From contig NZ_FNRA01000005.1 in assembly GCF_900107535.1 (NCBI RefSeq), forward strand, positions 124,001 to 188,000: a stretch of 64,000 nt of DNA, read 5' to 3'. This DNA comes from Pedobacter hartonius. GTDB lineage: Bacteria; Bacteroidota; Bacteroidia; Sphingobacteriales; Sphingobacteriaceae. The notes below the pieces were generated by a model. The model did no database searches. It was not told the DNA's origin and saw only the letters and a program-made list of their open reading frames with translations. Positions 24,412 through 31,762 of this stretch are shown one piece after another; position 1 is the first letter of the stretch; the number at the start of each line of letters is the position of its first letter. The position numbers and the translations under genes were made by a program.

Positions 24412-24441
24412 AAATACCCTGGCTGATAAGCCAGGGTATTT
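24412..24441 (-). terminator. Intrinsic terminator of the helicase-like gene
   Basis: A perfect 13-bp stem (24412-24424 with 24429-24441) with a 4-nt GATA/TATC loop. On the minus strand it is followed by TTGGTTTAAG, moderately T-rich. It lies 111 bp beyond the stop at 24553. Confidence 0.75.
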
Positions 24442-24552
24442 CTGTTGTCAATTGTTCAGACACTTAATAAGTTAATATAAGCCCACCTAATAACTACTGT
24501 CTGAAATCCTGATTAGCGACAGCTAATAGGTTATAATAGCACCTTTTAAATC

Positions 24553-26424
24553 TTAATGTCTGAAAGGTTTGCGCAATTCGATTCCATTTTTTGGTCTACC
24601 AATGGTATATCCCTTTACTTCCGTACCGTCCTCTTTATAATATATTGTAGTCCTGGTGGAAATTTCAAACCATTCTCCCAATTGTTTGATTGTTGCCCTC
24701 AATTTAACACCATGTTTTTCATAGTATATATTCAAGTACTTCCTTATCTGATTTCCTGTTAGCTTTCTTCCCTCGTTAAATATAGCCAAGAAGGAAAACA
24801 TCAGCTTATAGTAACTATCACTATTTTTGATCTTGCTGAGTTTATAAGCTTCTTCAATCTTCTTTTCATTGAACTTCAGTTCCCTGATCTTTTCGATTCC
24901 TAATTCATGAAAATAGCGGTACTTTGTTTGATGTGTTTTGATTAGGTCAATAAATGCAAAGTTGATATTTAAAGTAAATGGCGTTTGCTCTTCAACATCA
25001 GCGTACATTTTGAACAATTCACATATGTGTTCCATAGCTAATGTACGTGAGAGTCCTTTTTTTAACCTGTCTAAGTCTTTATCTTCCAAGTTGTAGTTTT
25101 CTGGTATATGATTTACTAGAAAACGTCCTGCTTCATCGTAAGAATTAATTATATAATTTCTGGATTTATAATATCCTCGAATGCGGTTGGCATGAATATC
25201 ATTGTCAATCATAAAATGACAGATGTCCATAGTGGTCTTATTAAGAAATTTATTAAATGAACAAGTTCTCAGTGCTTCATCTAAAACGAAGTAGGTTCCT
25301 GAGTTGTGATTGTTATTGGATTGATCTCTTAACTGCTTTATCATGTAATAGCCGTCCTTCAATCCATTGATGTAAGCCTTAACTTCCAGGGCAGAAACAC
25401 TTTTAAGCGATGCATCCCAGTTAGTAATATGCGCTAAATGATTTATTCCATTTCGTGCTCTCCCGGCAATTTGTATAATATCAGTTTGTGCATCCAAAAC
25501 AGAATGGGCAACATTTACAACATCACTTATAATAAGTACGTTTGGTTTACCATCGACCTTTAAATCAAAAGCGGTGAAGAAGCGACTGGTGAAGAAGTTG
25601 TATTTCTTAAATTTACCCTTATCCCAATGTTCAGTCGCATCCCTTATGTTATTTGCAATTAAAATATCAGCACTCTCCTTCGAACAGAAGACCTGAGATT
25701 CTTCTTGAATCTTTAAAAACGTTATTACTGCGGCAATTCGCTCGGTTGAGTTTATAAAAATGAGGTAGTGTTCATTCTTGTTTTTAGCTAAATAGTTCCG
25801 TAAAGTTGAAGCAATATTATTTGTTGTATAAAGGTCAATTGGCATCTTGGACATAGTCTCAGGTGTTATTATAAAATCTTCAAATTGATGCTCTGCAAAG
25901 CGTGGATCACTTGGTGCCAATGGTGTTGCAGAAATAAATGACCTCTTTTTGAACTTAAAGAAGTAGTTCATTACTTGAATAATCCCCTCTCGAAAGTTAG
26001 CATCCTGAATTAGCTTCTCACATTCATCAACTAATAGGAAAAACTTCTGATAAACGTCGATTCCAAGTTCATCGCAGGCATCGATTATCTTTTTCATGCC
26101 TTCTGGAGTTGTCACTAGTTTATATTTATCTCTTTTACTGCTCAAGAAATCAATAATATCATCGGTCTTGGTTTTCTCATAGATTGGTAACACGTCTAAG
26201 TTTCTGATGATCTCAAGTCCATCATTCGTTTGAACTTCTTTCCATTGTTTACCGAGTATTACTGGGATGTATGGTTCAACGATGATGCTCCATCTATTAC
26301 AGAAAATCTCCAAATGTGTAGCTCCGCATCCGGTTAAGTATTTATATATAATTTTATTAGCTGGCAACTTCGTGATGATATCGCCTAGATATTTACCTTC
26401 CGGTAAGAATAAGTTATTGTACAT
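24553..26424 (-). CDS. SF2 helicase-like protein with unusual P-loop
   Basis: This 623-residue protein has the order of superfamily 2 motifs: LTGCGATHLEI (residues 30-40) at the position of the P-loop but without GK[ST], LLVDECEKLI (Asp133-Glu-Cys-Glu, motif II), FISATPLAP (SATP at 165-168, motif III) and QIAGRARNG (motif VI, near 318-326). Motif I is degenerate (GCGATH in place of GxGKT), so ATP hydrolysis may be altered. Such TGxGAT proteins occur in mobile elements of Bacteroidota, perhaps for replication or transfer. Its two upstream neighbours are island genes of unknown function. A C-terminal alpha-helical domain and a wHTH-like end (KQLGEWFEISTRTTIYY) may bind DNA. Confidence 0.65.
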   Translation of the reverse strand: MYNNLFLPEGKYLGDIITKLPANKIIYKYLTGCGATHLEIFCNRWSIIVEPYIPVILGKQWKEVQTNDGLEIIRNLDVLPIYEKTKTDDIIDFLSSKRDKYKLVTTPEGMKKIIDACDELGIDVYQKFFLLVDECEKLIQDANFREGIIQVMNYFFKFKKRSFISATPLAPSDPRFAEHQFEDFIITPETMSKMPIDLYTTNNIASTLRNYLAKNKNEHYLIFINSTERIAAVITFLKIQEESQVFCSKESADILIANNIRDATEHWDKGKFKKYNFFTSRFFTAFDLKVDGKPNVLIISDVVNVAHSVLDAQTDIIQIAGRARNGINHLAHITNWDASLKSVSALEVKAYINGLKDGYYMIKQLRDQSNNNHNSGTYFVLDEALRTCSFNKFLNKTTMDICHFMIDNDIHANRIRGYYKSRNYIINSYDEAGRFLVNHIPENYNLEDKDLDRLKKGLSRTLAMEHICELFKMYADVEEQTPFTLNINFAFIDLIKTHQTKYRYFHELGIEKIRELKFNEKKIEEAYKLSKIKNSDSYYKLMFSFLAIFNEGRKLTGNQIRKYLNIYYEKHGVKLRATIKQLGEWFEISTRTTIYYKEDGTEVKGYTIGRPKNGIELRKPFRH

Positions 26425-26439
26425 TTAAAAAGAAATTTA

Positions 26440-26460
26440 AAAGCCCACGATAGGGGCTTT
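26440..26460 (-). terminator. Small terminator after the 26473 gene
   Basis: Arms 26440-26446 and 26454-26460 form a 7-bp stem with GCCC/GGGC core. On the minus strand it runs into TAAATTTCTTTTT. It separates the 136-residue gene from the helicase-like gene. Confidence 0.55.
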
Positions 26461-26472
26461 AGGTAGGTTAAT

Positions 26473-26883
26473 CTATTTGCTAGCTTCTTCGATTAAATCT
26501 GACAAATTGAAATCTGTGTTTATTAGGCCGTCCGCATAGTCCTTGATGAATTTACCGATGTTTTCTACATCATAAATTGTAGTTTCAATTCTAACTCTGC
26601 CTTTAGTAAAGATTACATAGTAGTACTCCTGTTGATTTACAAGATGGGTTTGCTTAAGTACCGTATTGCGTATTGCAAATCCTTCCTGACAGCAATTAAA
26701 AAAGTTGTTGTACTGTTTAAAAAGTCTGGGAGCAGCTTCTCTCATTTGTCCCATCATATTTTGAAAAGTGGTACGATTAAAATAGCCGACATTATCAGTG
26801 CCTTCAAAGAATGTTTCTTTGTTAACTATTAATCGTCCTTTGTTTTTTCCTGCCGAATTGGCTTCCAAAAATCTAAAGTTCAT
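26473..26883 (-). CDS. Hypothetical island protein, DNA-metabolism module
   Basis: A 136-residue soluble protein, not recognised. It has a compact alpha/beta layout with the segment TFFEGTDNVGYFNRTTFQNMM near residues 23-43 and a beta-rich middle (EYYYVIFTKGRVRIETTIYD). It ends in an acidic tail (FNLSDLIEEASK). It sits between the helicase-like gene and the 307-residue gene, all reading leftwards, which suggests a common replication or maintenance role for the element. This is inference. Confidence 0.5.
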   Translation of the reverse strand: MNFRFLEANSAGKNKGRLIVNKETFFEGTDNVGYFNRTTFQNMMGQMREAAPRLFKQYNNFFNCCQEGFAIRNTVLKQTHLVNQQEYYYVIFTKGRVRIETTIYDVENIGKFIKDYADGLINTDFNLSDLIEEASK

Positions 26884-26942
26884 ATTTATAATGCGCTTGT
26901 TTTATTGCGCACAGTAAAGGAACGAAGTCTATGAGGGGAGAA

Positions 26943-27866
26943 TCAAGATTTTGTAAAAGTCAGAAATGCACCCGATAGCGGGTGATCTCTTCTATGGTCA
27001 TTCTTAATAACTTCCTTGATAAAGTCAGCATGTCGAGACTTATCTAAAGGCAAAGTGTAATCCTTTTTTAAATTCATTCTTATCAAGGTACTACTATCAA
27101 CATCCATTACCTTTCCTGCATATTTTAATGTATCAAATAGATAAAAGAGTTCATAGATGATTGAATTCTTTTTCTTGGAATAGACTGGCTTTGGAATGTA
27201 CTTTTCAAAATATGCTGATAGAATTGAAGCTGTTTTGGCTACCATTTCACGTGCTATCAGTTTTCTGCTGTCCATATCTTCTCCTCTTAAATAAATTAGT
27301 TGTTCTAATGGCGGAATTTCAGGATAATCATCTAATATATAGCTGAGAGCTGTATTATTAAAAGATGTTTTCAGTGCTTGGTAAATCATTTTAACAATGA
27401 ACCTCCCAGATCCTTCATATAGTAATGGCACTGCTCCATTGCTATGTCTATCCTTTACCTGTATTGTAATAGGATCTTCTTCGTTGGTAGTATAACCTGT
27501 TTTGTTTTGTGCTTTTTTTATATTAATGTCATCAACCAATTTTTGGTAACCAATTAAGAAATCCAGAGCATTTAGGGTTTGCGTATCAGCATTACGAATA
27601 ATGTCCAGATTAGTTAGATCATGAGTAATCTTTTGATTAATGTATAATATGTCTCCGGCAGCATCCTCTGGAATGCCATATTTTTCAATTAGAAGAAGAT
27701 ACCTGCTTTCAAATGCATTTTGTTCACCCTCGTTTATCTCTAAGAGGATTTCCATATTTATTATAAGCGGTTCACCATCAGATGGATATTGATTATGTAG
27801 ATCCTCTAACATAGGATAGAAGTGTTTGAGCTTACTAATATTTACAGGTACTTTGTCATGAACCAT
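26943..27866 (-). CDS. Hypothetical island protein
   Basis: This 307-residue protein is unrecognised and looks largely helical, with alternating acidic and basic stretches and no membrane segment or signal. It includes LIINMEILLEINEGEQNAFESR near residues 37-58 and a Lys-rich C-terminal third (YSKKKNSIIYELFYLFDTL). The middle portion with RFIVKMIYQALKTSF may form a helical bundle. It is the first gene after the integrase terminator, the likely start of the replication-type module with the 136- and 623-residue genes. Confidence 0.5.
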   Translation of the reverse strand: MVHDKVPVNISKLKHFYPMLEDLHNQYPSDGEPLIINMEILLEINEGEQNAFESRYLLLIEKYGIPEDAAGDILYINQKITHDLTNLDIIRNADTQTLNALDFLIGYQKLVDDINIKKAQNKTGYTTNEEDPITIQVKDRHSNGAVPLLYEGSGRFIVKMIYQALKTSFNNTALSYILDDYPEIPPLEQLIYLRGEDMDSRKLIAREMVAKTASILSAYFEKYIPKPVYSKKKNSIIYELFYLFDTLKYAGKVMDVDSSTLIRMNLKKDYTLPLDKSRHADFIKEVIKNDHRRDHPLSGAFLTFTKS

Positions 27867-27879
27867 AAAAAGGATTTAA

Positions 27880-27902
27880 AGCGGAATAATTACTACTCCG
27901 CT
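27880..27902 (-). terminator. Short hairpin after the integrase gene
   Basis: AGCGGA (27880-27885) pairs with TCCGCT (27897-27902). On the minus strand it is followed by TTTAAATCCTTTTT. It probably ends the integrase message, though the stem is short. Confidence 0.45.
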
Positions 27903-27912
27903 CTAAAGGTAT

Positions 27913-29124
27913 CTAACTGTTTACAGAATTTGCAACCTTTTCATTGGCATTATCAATAACGTCTTGATCAAATGAATCTAGGTACACAGCGGTAGTCTTA
28001 TTTCCATATTCATGCCCAAGGCACTCTGCTATAATTTCAATGCTAAATCCAAGCTTTTTGCATATGGTCGCCCATGAGTGCCGAGAGGTATAAGTTGTAA
28101 TAGTCTCTTCAGTTTCTATTAACTCAGCCATGCGTTTCAAATATTTATTTGCGAATCTAGTGCGGTCCTTAATTAGACGTAGACGTTCCTCATCATTCTT
28201 AGTTGTCCTATTTATTATGGGGAGTATATATCCCTGCGGCTGTTTCTTGTATAGTTCAATTATTGTCAATGCTTGTGGTACTAATTTGATATCATAAAGT
28301 TTACCGGTCTTCTGACGTTTGTATGTGATTCTTCCCTTTTTAATATTGCTAGAGGTCAATAATGCCTGATCAACAAAGGAAATACCCATCAAGTAAAAAG
28401 AGAGCATGAACCAATTCCTTACATGCCATATTGACGATCGCTCTGGTAGATCTAAAGCAATAATCTCCTTTATAAGCAATTTATCAATGGCGCGCTTCTT
28501 TGTCTTCTCGGCCTTCAACGTTATGTCATTAAAAGGATATAGATTCCTGTCAACAATCTTATGCTTGATCGCTTTATTATAAAATGCTCGTAGTGTTCGC
28601 AAATAAAAGAATGCTGTGTTGTGCTTCACACCACTTCTGACCAGATGTTTATTGTACTTATCTAAGAACTGGAAATCTATGTCCTCGAAGTAAAGCTGTT
28701 CATTAGGATGAAACTTCTGTAAAGCATTCAAAGCTGATGTATATACCCATGCATTGCCAATGTTACCGTCTATCTTTAATTCGTCAATAAGGGAATTTGT
28801 GAAACCAAATACCGTCAGTTTCGGTTTAACTGATTCCTTGATAATAGGTATAGGATTCAGATACTGCTGTACTTTTGCATCTTCTGCAAATAGCAGACTG
28901 GATTGTAAATCTGCCAACTGCTTGATCAGCATTCTATTCAACATCTGGGCTTGTGGGTGAATACTTTTTATCGTTTTCTTCTTATCATCCCATTGCTTCT
29001 CGCTGACATAGAGCTTACTTGATCTGGTAGTTGATTTTCCTAAATGGTAGATACCGAAGCATATTGGGTAAGTACCATCTTTCTTTACTTTTCTTTTGTC
29101 TAAGTTGACTGTAATAGTTACCAT
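27913..29124 (-). CDS. Tyrosine recombinase/integrase of the island
   Basis: This 403-residue protein is a site-specific tyrosine recombinase. It has an N-terminal arm-binding segment, a SAM-like core-binding domain (TSALNALQKFHPNEQLYFEDI and later), then the catalytic domain. The usual Arg-His and nucleophile are present: SRHSWAT near the end, LGHEYGNKTTAVYLDSF with Tyr as the nucleophile. In box I, the family's usual Arg is missing (FYLMGISFVDQ), as reported for IntDOT-type enzymes. I chose the ATG at 29124 (MVTITVNLDKRK); an upstream ATG at 29163 would only add 13 residues of poor quality. The gene lies next to the attR/tRNA-Ala, as expected. Confidence 0.9.
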   Translation of the reverse strand: MVTITVNLDKRKVKKDGTYPICFGIYHLGKSTTRSSKLYVSEKQWDDKKKTIKSIHPQAQMLNRMLIKQLADLQSSLLFAEDAKVQQYLNPIPIIKESVKPKLTVFGFTNSLIDELKIDGNIGNAWVYTSALNALQKFHPNEQLYFEDIDFQFLDKYNKHLVRSGVKHNTAFFYLRTLRAFYNKAIKHKIVDRNLYPFNDITLKAEKTKKRAIDKLLIKEIIALDLPERSSIWHVRNWFMLSFYLMGISFVDQALLTSSNIKKGRITYKRQKTGKLYDIKLVPQALTIIELYKKQPQGYILPIINRTTKNDEERLRLIKDRTRFANKYLKRMAELIETEETITTYTSRHSWATICKKLGFSIEIIAECLGHEYGNKTTAVYLDSFDQDVIDNANEKVANSVNS

Positions 29125-29139
29125 AACGTTGTTAGTTAT

Positions 29140-29188
29140 GGTTAGATGTCCTGTAATTTTCACATGTTTTTCACAGGATTTTCACATG
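29140..29188. repeat. Right arm-type repeats of the island
   Basis: Three direct copies of TTTTCACAKG start at 29157, 29168 and 29179, an exact 11-bp period. GGTTAGATGTCCTGT (29140-29154) is the near-perfect inverse of the left motif at 15696-15710. The array overlaps the integrase 5' region, so it may also act in autoregulation. Confidence 0.65.
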
Positions 29189-29315
29189 TTGTACTGAATA
29201 ATGCTGTGATTTATTCATGCCATCCCTGAAACCAGGAAAGAGAAAGAGATCTCAGTTGAAGCGCTATCTAAGTGTCATAAGTGCTTCAAATAGCTTTTAT
29301 GGTGGCAAAAGCCAC

Positions 29316-29411
29316 TTATTTCAACTTAAATTTGCAAACCACAAACTAATTACTACTTTTGCGACCCACGGGGGATTAGCTCATTTGGCTAGAGCGCTTG
29401 CCTGGCAGGCA
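29316..29411. repeat. Right attachment site (attR) at tRNA-Ala
   Basis: This copy of the bounding repeat includes the intact promoter and 5' half of tRNA-Ala, ending in the perfect 28-bp core at 29384-29411. It differs from the left copy by scattered substitutions and a 9-bp insertion. Recombination between the two cores would excise the island and leave one tRNA gene. Confidence 0.85.
29331..29361 (+). promoter_or_regulatory. Promoter of tRNA-Ala
   Basis: TTTG (29331-29334), exactly 19 nt, then TACTTTTG (29354-29361): a complete match to TTTG-N19-TAnnTTTG. The tRNA begins 8 nt after the -7 box. This stretch belongs to the element-borne part of attR. Confidence 0.8.
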
Positions 29412-29443
29412 AGAGGTGACCGGTTCGAATCCGGTATTCTCCA
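29370..29443 (+). tRNA. tRNA-Ala (anticodon GGC)
   Basis: A 74-nt gene that folds into a normal cloverleaf. The acceptor stem GGGGGAT pairs with ATTCTCC, giving the G3-U70 identity pair of alanine tRNAs. The anticodon arm CTTGC-CTGGCAG-GCAAG presents GGC. The T-arm is ACCGG-TTCGAAT-CCGGT, and the discriminator base is A. It is the integration target of the island, and the crossover core lies in the anticodon arm. A strong terminator follows. Confidence 0.97.
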
Positions 29444-29451
29444 CTCTTTTT

Positions 29452-29484
29452 AAAGCCCTTCAGTGCATGCTGAAGGGCTTTTTT
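29452..29484 (+). terminator. Intrinsic terminator of tRNA-Ala
   Basis: A 12-bp perfect stem (29452-29463 with 29470-29481), a 6-nt loop and a run of six T. It begins 9 bp after the tRNA. Confidence 0.9.
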
Positions 29485-29508
29485 GCTAGATACAATAATT
29501 TTACTAGT

Positions 29509-29670
29509 ATGTCACGCAACAGATCAAATACGGTTAATAAAGGGAAAGAGAAATCTTCTGTGAACCCGTTGGTCAAAATGATGGCAGATAAGCGATGCAT
29601 TATCGATGCCATTCAGGATGGAAAAGATTTGTCTACTTTAAAAGGCATTAAGATTGTCTCTCCGATATAA
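29509..29670 (+). CDS. Small hypothetical protein, 53 residues
   Basis: A short basic protein (MSRNRSNTVNKGKEK start) with a C-terminal part NPLVKMMADKRCIIDAIQDGKDLSTLKG near residues 19-46 that resembles small Bacteroidota proteins with the same VKxMADKRxI segment. The function is unknown. It begins 25 bp after the tRNA terminator. No signal peptide is seen. The identity is uncertain because of its size, but the residue mix and the recurring motif support translation. Confidence 0.5.
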   Translation: MSRNRSNTVNKGKEKSSVNPLVKMMADKRCIIDAIQDGKDLSTLKGIKIVSPI

Positions 29671-29798
29671 ACTGACTCTTATAGAACAAGGTATTTGATA
29701 TTCATATCAACAACTTTGATTTGACTATGAAAAAGAATTATAAACAGTAATATATTTGATCATAAGTGTTAAGCATTTTTAATTTTACACATATCGAT

Positions 29799-30248
29799 AT
29801 GAATAGCGGAACAACAGACGATCTTAAGAACGATAAAAATATTGCCCCTGAACAAAATAAATCACAGGAATTTTCGCCGGAGAAACCCGGCGAAGGAGTT
29901 GACGCATCTGCGGAAAATACTGGCGACCAAACAAGTAAGATAACATTCTATGTGAGTTATGAAGGTGATAGTACTATGCGTTTCGACCTCGATTATTATA
30001 TGAATGTACATTGCCCCTTGTTAAAGGATGCTTGGGATGATTATGGTTTAGAGCGTTCCAGTGTCTACCTGCCTGCTGATAAAGAGGCTGCCAGCATATT
30101 AATTTGGGCGGGTATTTTTAAAGACAGGGCTACGTTAGACGCAGCATTTAAGGCTCCCCTGACTCAAAAGGTAATGGAAGATATTAAAAATTTCACTGAT
30201 ATAGTACCAACACGTAGTATCGGCGAAACATTTAAGTACAATGACTAA
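29799..30248 (+). CDS. EthD family protein
   Basis: This 149-residue protein has a polar, low-complexity N-terminus (about 50 residues rich in Asp, Glu, Lys and Asn) and an EthD dimeric alpha/beta-barrel domain. The domain shows YVSYEGDSTMRFDLDYYMNVHCPLLKD near residues 54-80, including the MNVHCPL segment common in EthD proteins. EthD proteins support degradation of ethers or act as small oxygenase-like enzymes. The start at 29799 was chosen over a poorer upstream ATG (29766). It overlaps the hydrolase gene by 8 nt, so the two are translated together. Confidence 0.8.
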   Translation: MNSGTTDDLKNDKNIAPEQNKSQEFSPEKPGEGVDASAENTGDQTSKITFYVSYEGDSTMRFDLDYYMNVHCPLLKDAWDDYGLERSSVYLPADKEAASILIWAGIFKDRATLDAAFKAPLTQKVMEDIKNFTDIVPTRSIGETFKYND

Positions 30249-31089
30249 GCAATTGCAGAAGCAGCACCAAACGGTTAGGGATGTAGAACTTTCCTACTCC
30301 ATTCAGGGTAGTGGCTCCCCGGTTTTACTGATCCACGGTTGGCCACAGACACAGGATGAATGGCGTCATGTTGTTCCTTTACTTACTAATGATCATACCG
30401 TCATCACAGTTAGCCTGCCGGGAATAGATGGTTCCGGCCCGTCGAAAGAGGGGTATTCCAAAAAGGAACTTGCCCGGTATATCCACGACCTCCTTGTTAA
30501 ATTAGGGCATAATAAAATTACGGTAGTTGGCCACGACATTGGTGGGCAGGTTGCTTATGCCTATTCAAAGCAATTTCCTGAAGAGGTGGAGGCTGTTGTC
30601 ATCATTGATGTGCCCATCCCCGGCTTGCCCGGTTGGGAACATGAACGGGGAAAATGGCCAAGATGGCATTTTGCATTTCATCAGCAGAAAGACCTTCCCG
30701 AAATACTGGTACGGAACAACGTGGCCGATTATCTGAATTACTTTTTTAAAGGATTATCTTACAATAAGCAGGCGATGAACGATGCTGAAGTCCAGCCTTT
30801 CATTGAAGCATATTCCAATGAAACAACTTTAGTTGCAGGTTTTGAACTTTACAGAGCATTTGATCAGGATGCAGAGGACAATAAAAATATATTACCAAAA
30901 CTGAAAATGCCTGTATTGGCAATAGCAGGCGAACATTCACGGATGAAAGGCCCTGTATATGGACAATTGAAAGAAGCCGCTGAACAGCTAATCGGAGCCA
31001 TTGCGCCAAATTGCAGTCATTATATACCAGAAGAAAACCCGGAATGGCTGGCAAAGCGAATTATAAAATTTATTGCTGATAAGGAATGA
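30241..31089 (+). CDS. Alpha/beta hydrolase, epoxide hydrolase/haloalkane dehalogenase-like
   Basis: This 282-residue alpha/beta hydrolase has the oxyanion-hole motif HGWPQTQDEWR near residues 32-42 and the nucleophile elbow VVGHDIGGQVAYAY near 96-109, in which Asp99 is the nucleophile. The catalytic His is in NCSHYIPEENPEWLA near the C-terminus. GHDxG elbows are typical of epoxide hydrolases and fluoroacetate/haloalkane dehalogenases. The short polar N-terminus carries no signal peptide, so it is cytosolic. It overlaps the EthD gene, suggesting that the two work on a common organic compound; the substrate is unknown. Confidence 0.85.
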   Translation: MTKQLQKQHQTVRDVELSYSIQGSGSPVLLIHGWPQTQDEWRHVVPLLTNDHTVITVSLPGIDGSGPSKEGYSKKELARYIHDLLVKLGHNKITVVGHDIGGQVAYAYSKQFPEEVEAVVIIDVPIPGLPGWEHERGKWPRWHFAFHQQKDLPEILVRNNVADYLNYFFKGLSYNKQAMNDAEVQPFIEAYSNETTLVAGFELYRAFDQDAEDNKNILPKLKMPVLAIAGEHSRMKGPVYGQLKEAAEQLIGAIAPNCSHYIPEENPEWLAKRIIKFIADKE

Positions 31090-31098
31090 GCAACAAGG

Positions 31099-31686
31099 TT
31101 AAGAGCCGGCCCCGGCTTCCGGAAGTTTCATGAAATATGTTTGGAAGCCAAAATCAGCATGATCATAGACTTCAAATCCGAAACGTTCGTACCAGGTTAA
31201 ATTTTTTTGTCCGCATGTTTCTAAACAAACAGCAAGGCTGGATTCATCTGCAAGCTCAATTACCTGTTTTAATAAAGATGATCCTGTACCATTATTATTA
31301 TAATCAGGATATACTCCAATAAACCAGATGTATAGAAATTTTTCTTTTGGCCACTTTCCATGAATAGTTTTTTCATAGTCGAAGAATTTCAATGTGCCCT
31401 TTATATCGAATGACTTAGCAATTGTCCTCAGATCCAGCCAAAGTAACCTTAGATTATACTTCTGCTTTTCTGAATATGTAATCAACGCGCAACCTTTACG
31501 GTCGTCAGATAAATATATTTCTCCAAGAATTCTTGTATATTTTACACAATACATTAAAGAATCATAGATCCTTTGTTTCCTTTTTTTATCTTGTTTAATC
31601 ATTAAATTGAACATAGGATCCTTATCAAAGGACTGGCTGAGAATTTCAATTACCAGCCAGTCATCATTTTTAGTTGCTTTTATCAT
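31099..31686 (-). CDS. GNAT family N-acetyltransferase
   Basis: This 195-residue protein is a GNAT acetyltransferase. The acetyl-CoA motif A is visible as IGVYPDYNNNGTGSSLLKQVIE near residues 127-148 (GTGxxLL), and the C-terminal motif B is LTWYERFGFEVYD. An N-terminal hydrophobic/charged part precedes it. The residues that would fix a substrate are not recognisable. It is convergent with the hydrolase gene, with only 9 bp between the stops, so it is an independent unit. Confidence 0.8.
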   Translation of the reverse strand: MIKATKNDDWLVIEILSQSFDKDPMFNLMIKQDKKRKQRIYDSLMYCVKYTRILGEIYLSDDRKGCALITYSEKQKYNLRLLWLDLRTIAKSFDIKGTLKFFDYEKTIHGKWPKEKFLYIWFIGVYPDYNNNGTGSSLLKQVIELADESSLAVCLETCGQKNLTWYERFGFEVYDHADFGFQTYFMKLPEAGAGS

Positions 31687-31762
31687 ACATAATTTCTTTT
31701 CGTAAAAATGTAAATAAATTTATACGGCTTATATACCCAAACCTGGGGAGAAGTAGTTTCAG

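Larger units (their letters stand above)
15598..29411. mobile_element. Genomic island integrated in tRNA-Ala(GGC), 13.8 kb
   Basis: A 28-bp perfect direct repeat (15598-15625 and 29384-29411) inside tRNA-Ala sequence bounds an AT-rich block. A tyrosine recombinase gene lies 0.25 kb from the right repeat, next to the intact tRNA. The element carries its own copy of the promoter and 5' half of the tRNA, so integration restores a working gene at the right junction. Integrase arm-type repeats are present at both ends. Nearly all genes read leftwards, away from the integrase. No relaxase, coupling protein or conjugation gene was seen, so it may be mobilised by another element or be a satellite-like island. 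Confidence 0.88.

Noticed and set aside
24269..24463. 64-codon open frame on the minus strand
   Set aside because: It spans the strong hairpin at 24412-24441, which serves as a terminator, and shows no recognisable domain.
15758..29124. Complete integrative conjugative element
   Set aside because: An integrase and RadC-like gene are present, but no relaxase, VirD4-type coupling protein or type IV secretion gene was seen, so only an island with unknown transfer mode is claimed.
29217..29453. 78-codon open frame across the tRNA
   Set aside because: It is a chance frame reading through the attR repeat and tRNA-Ala.
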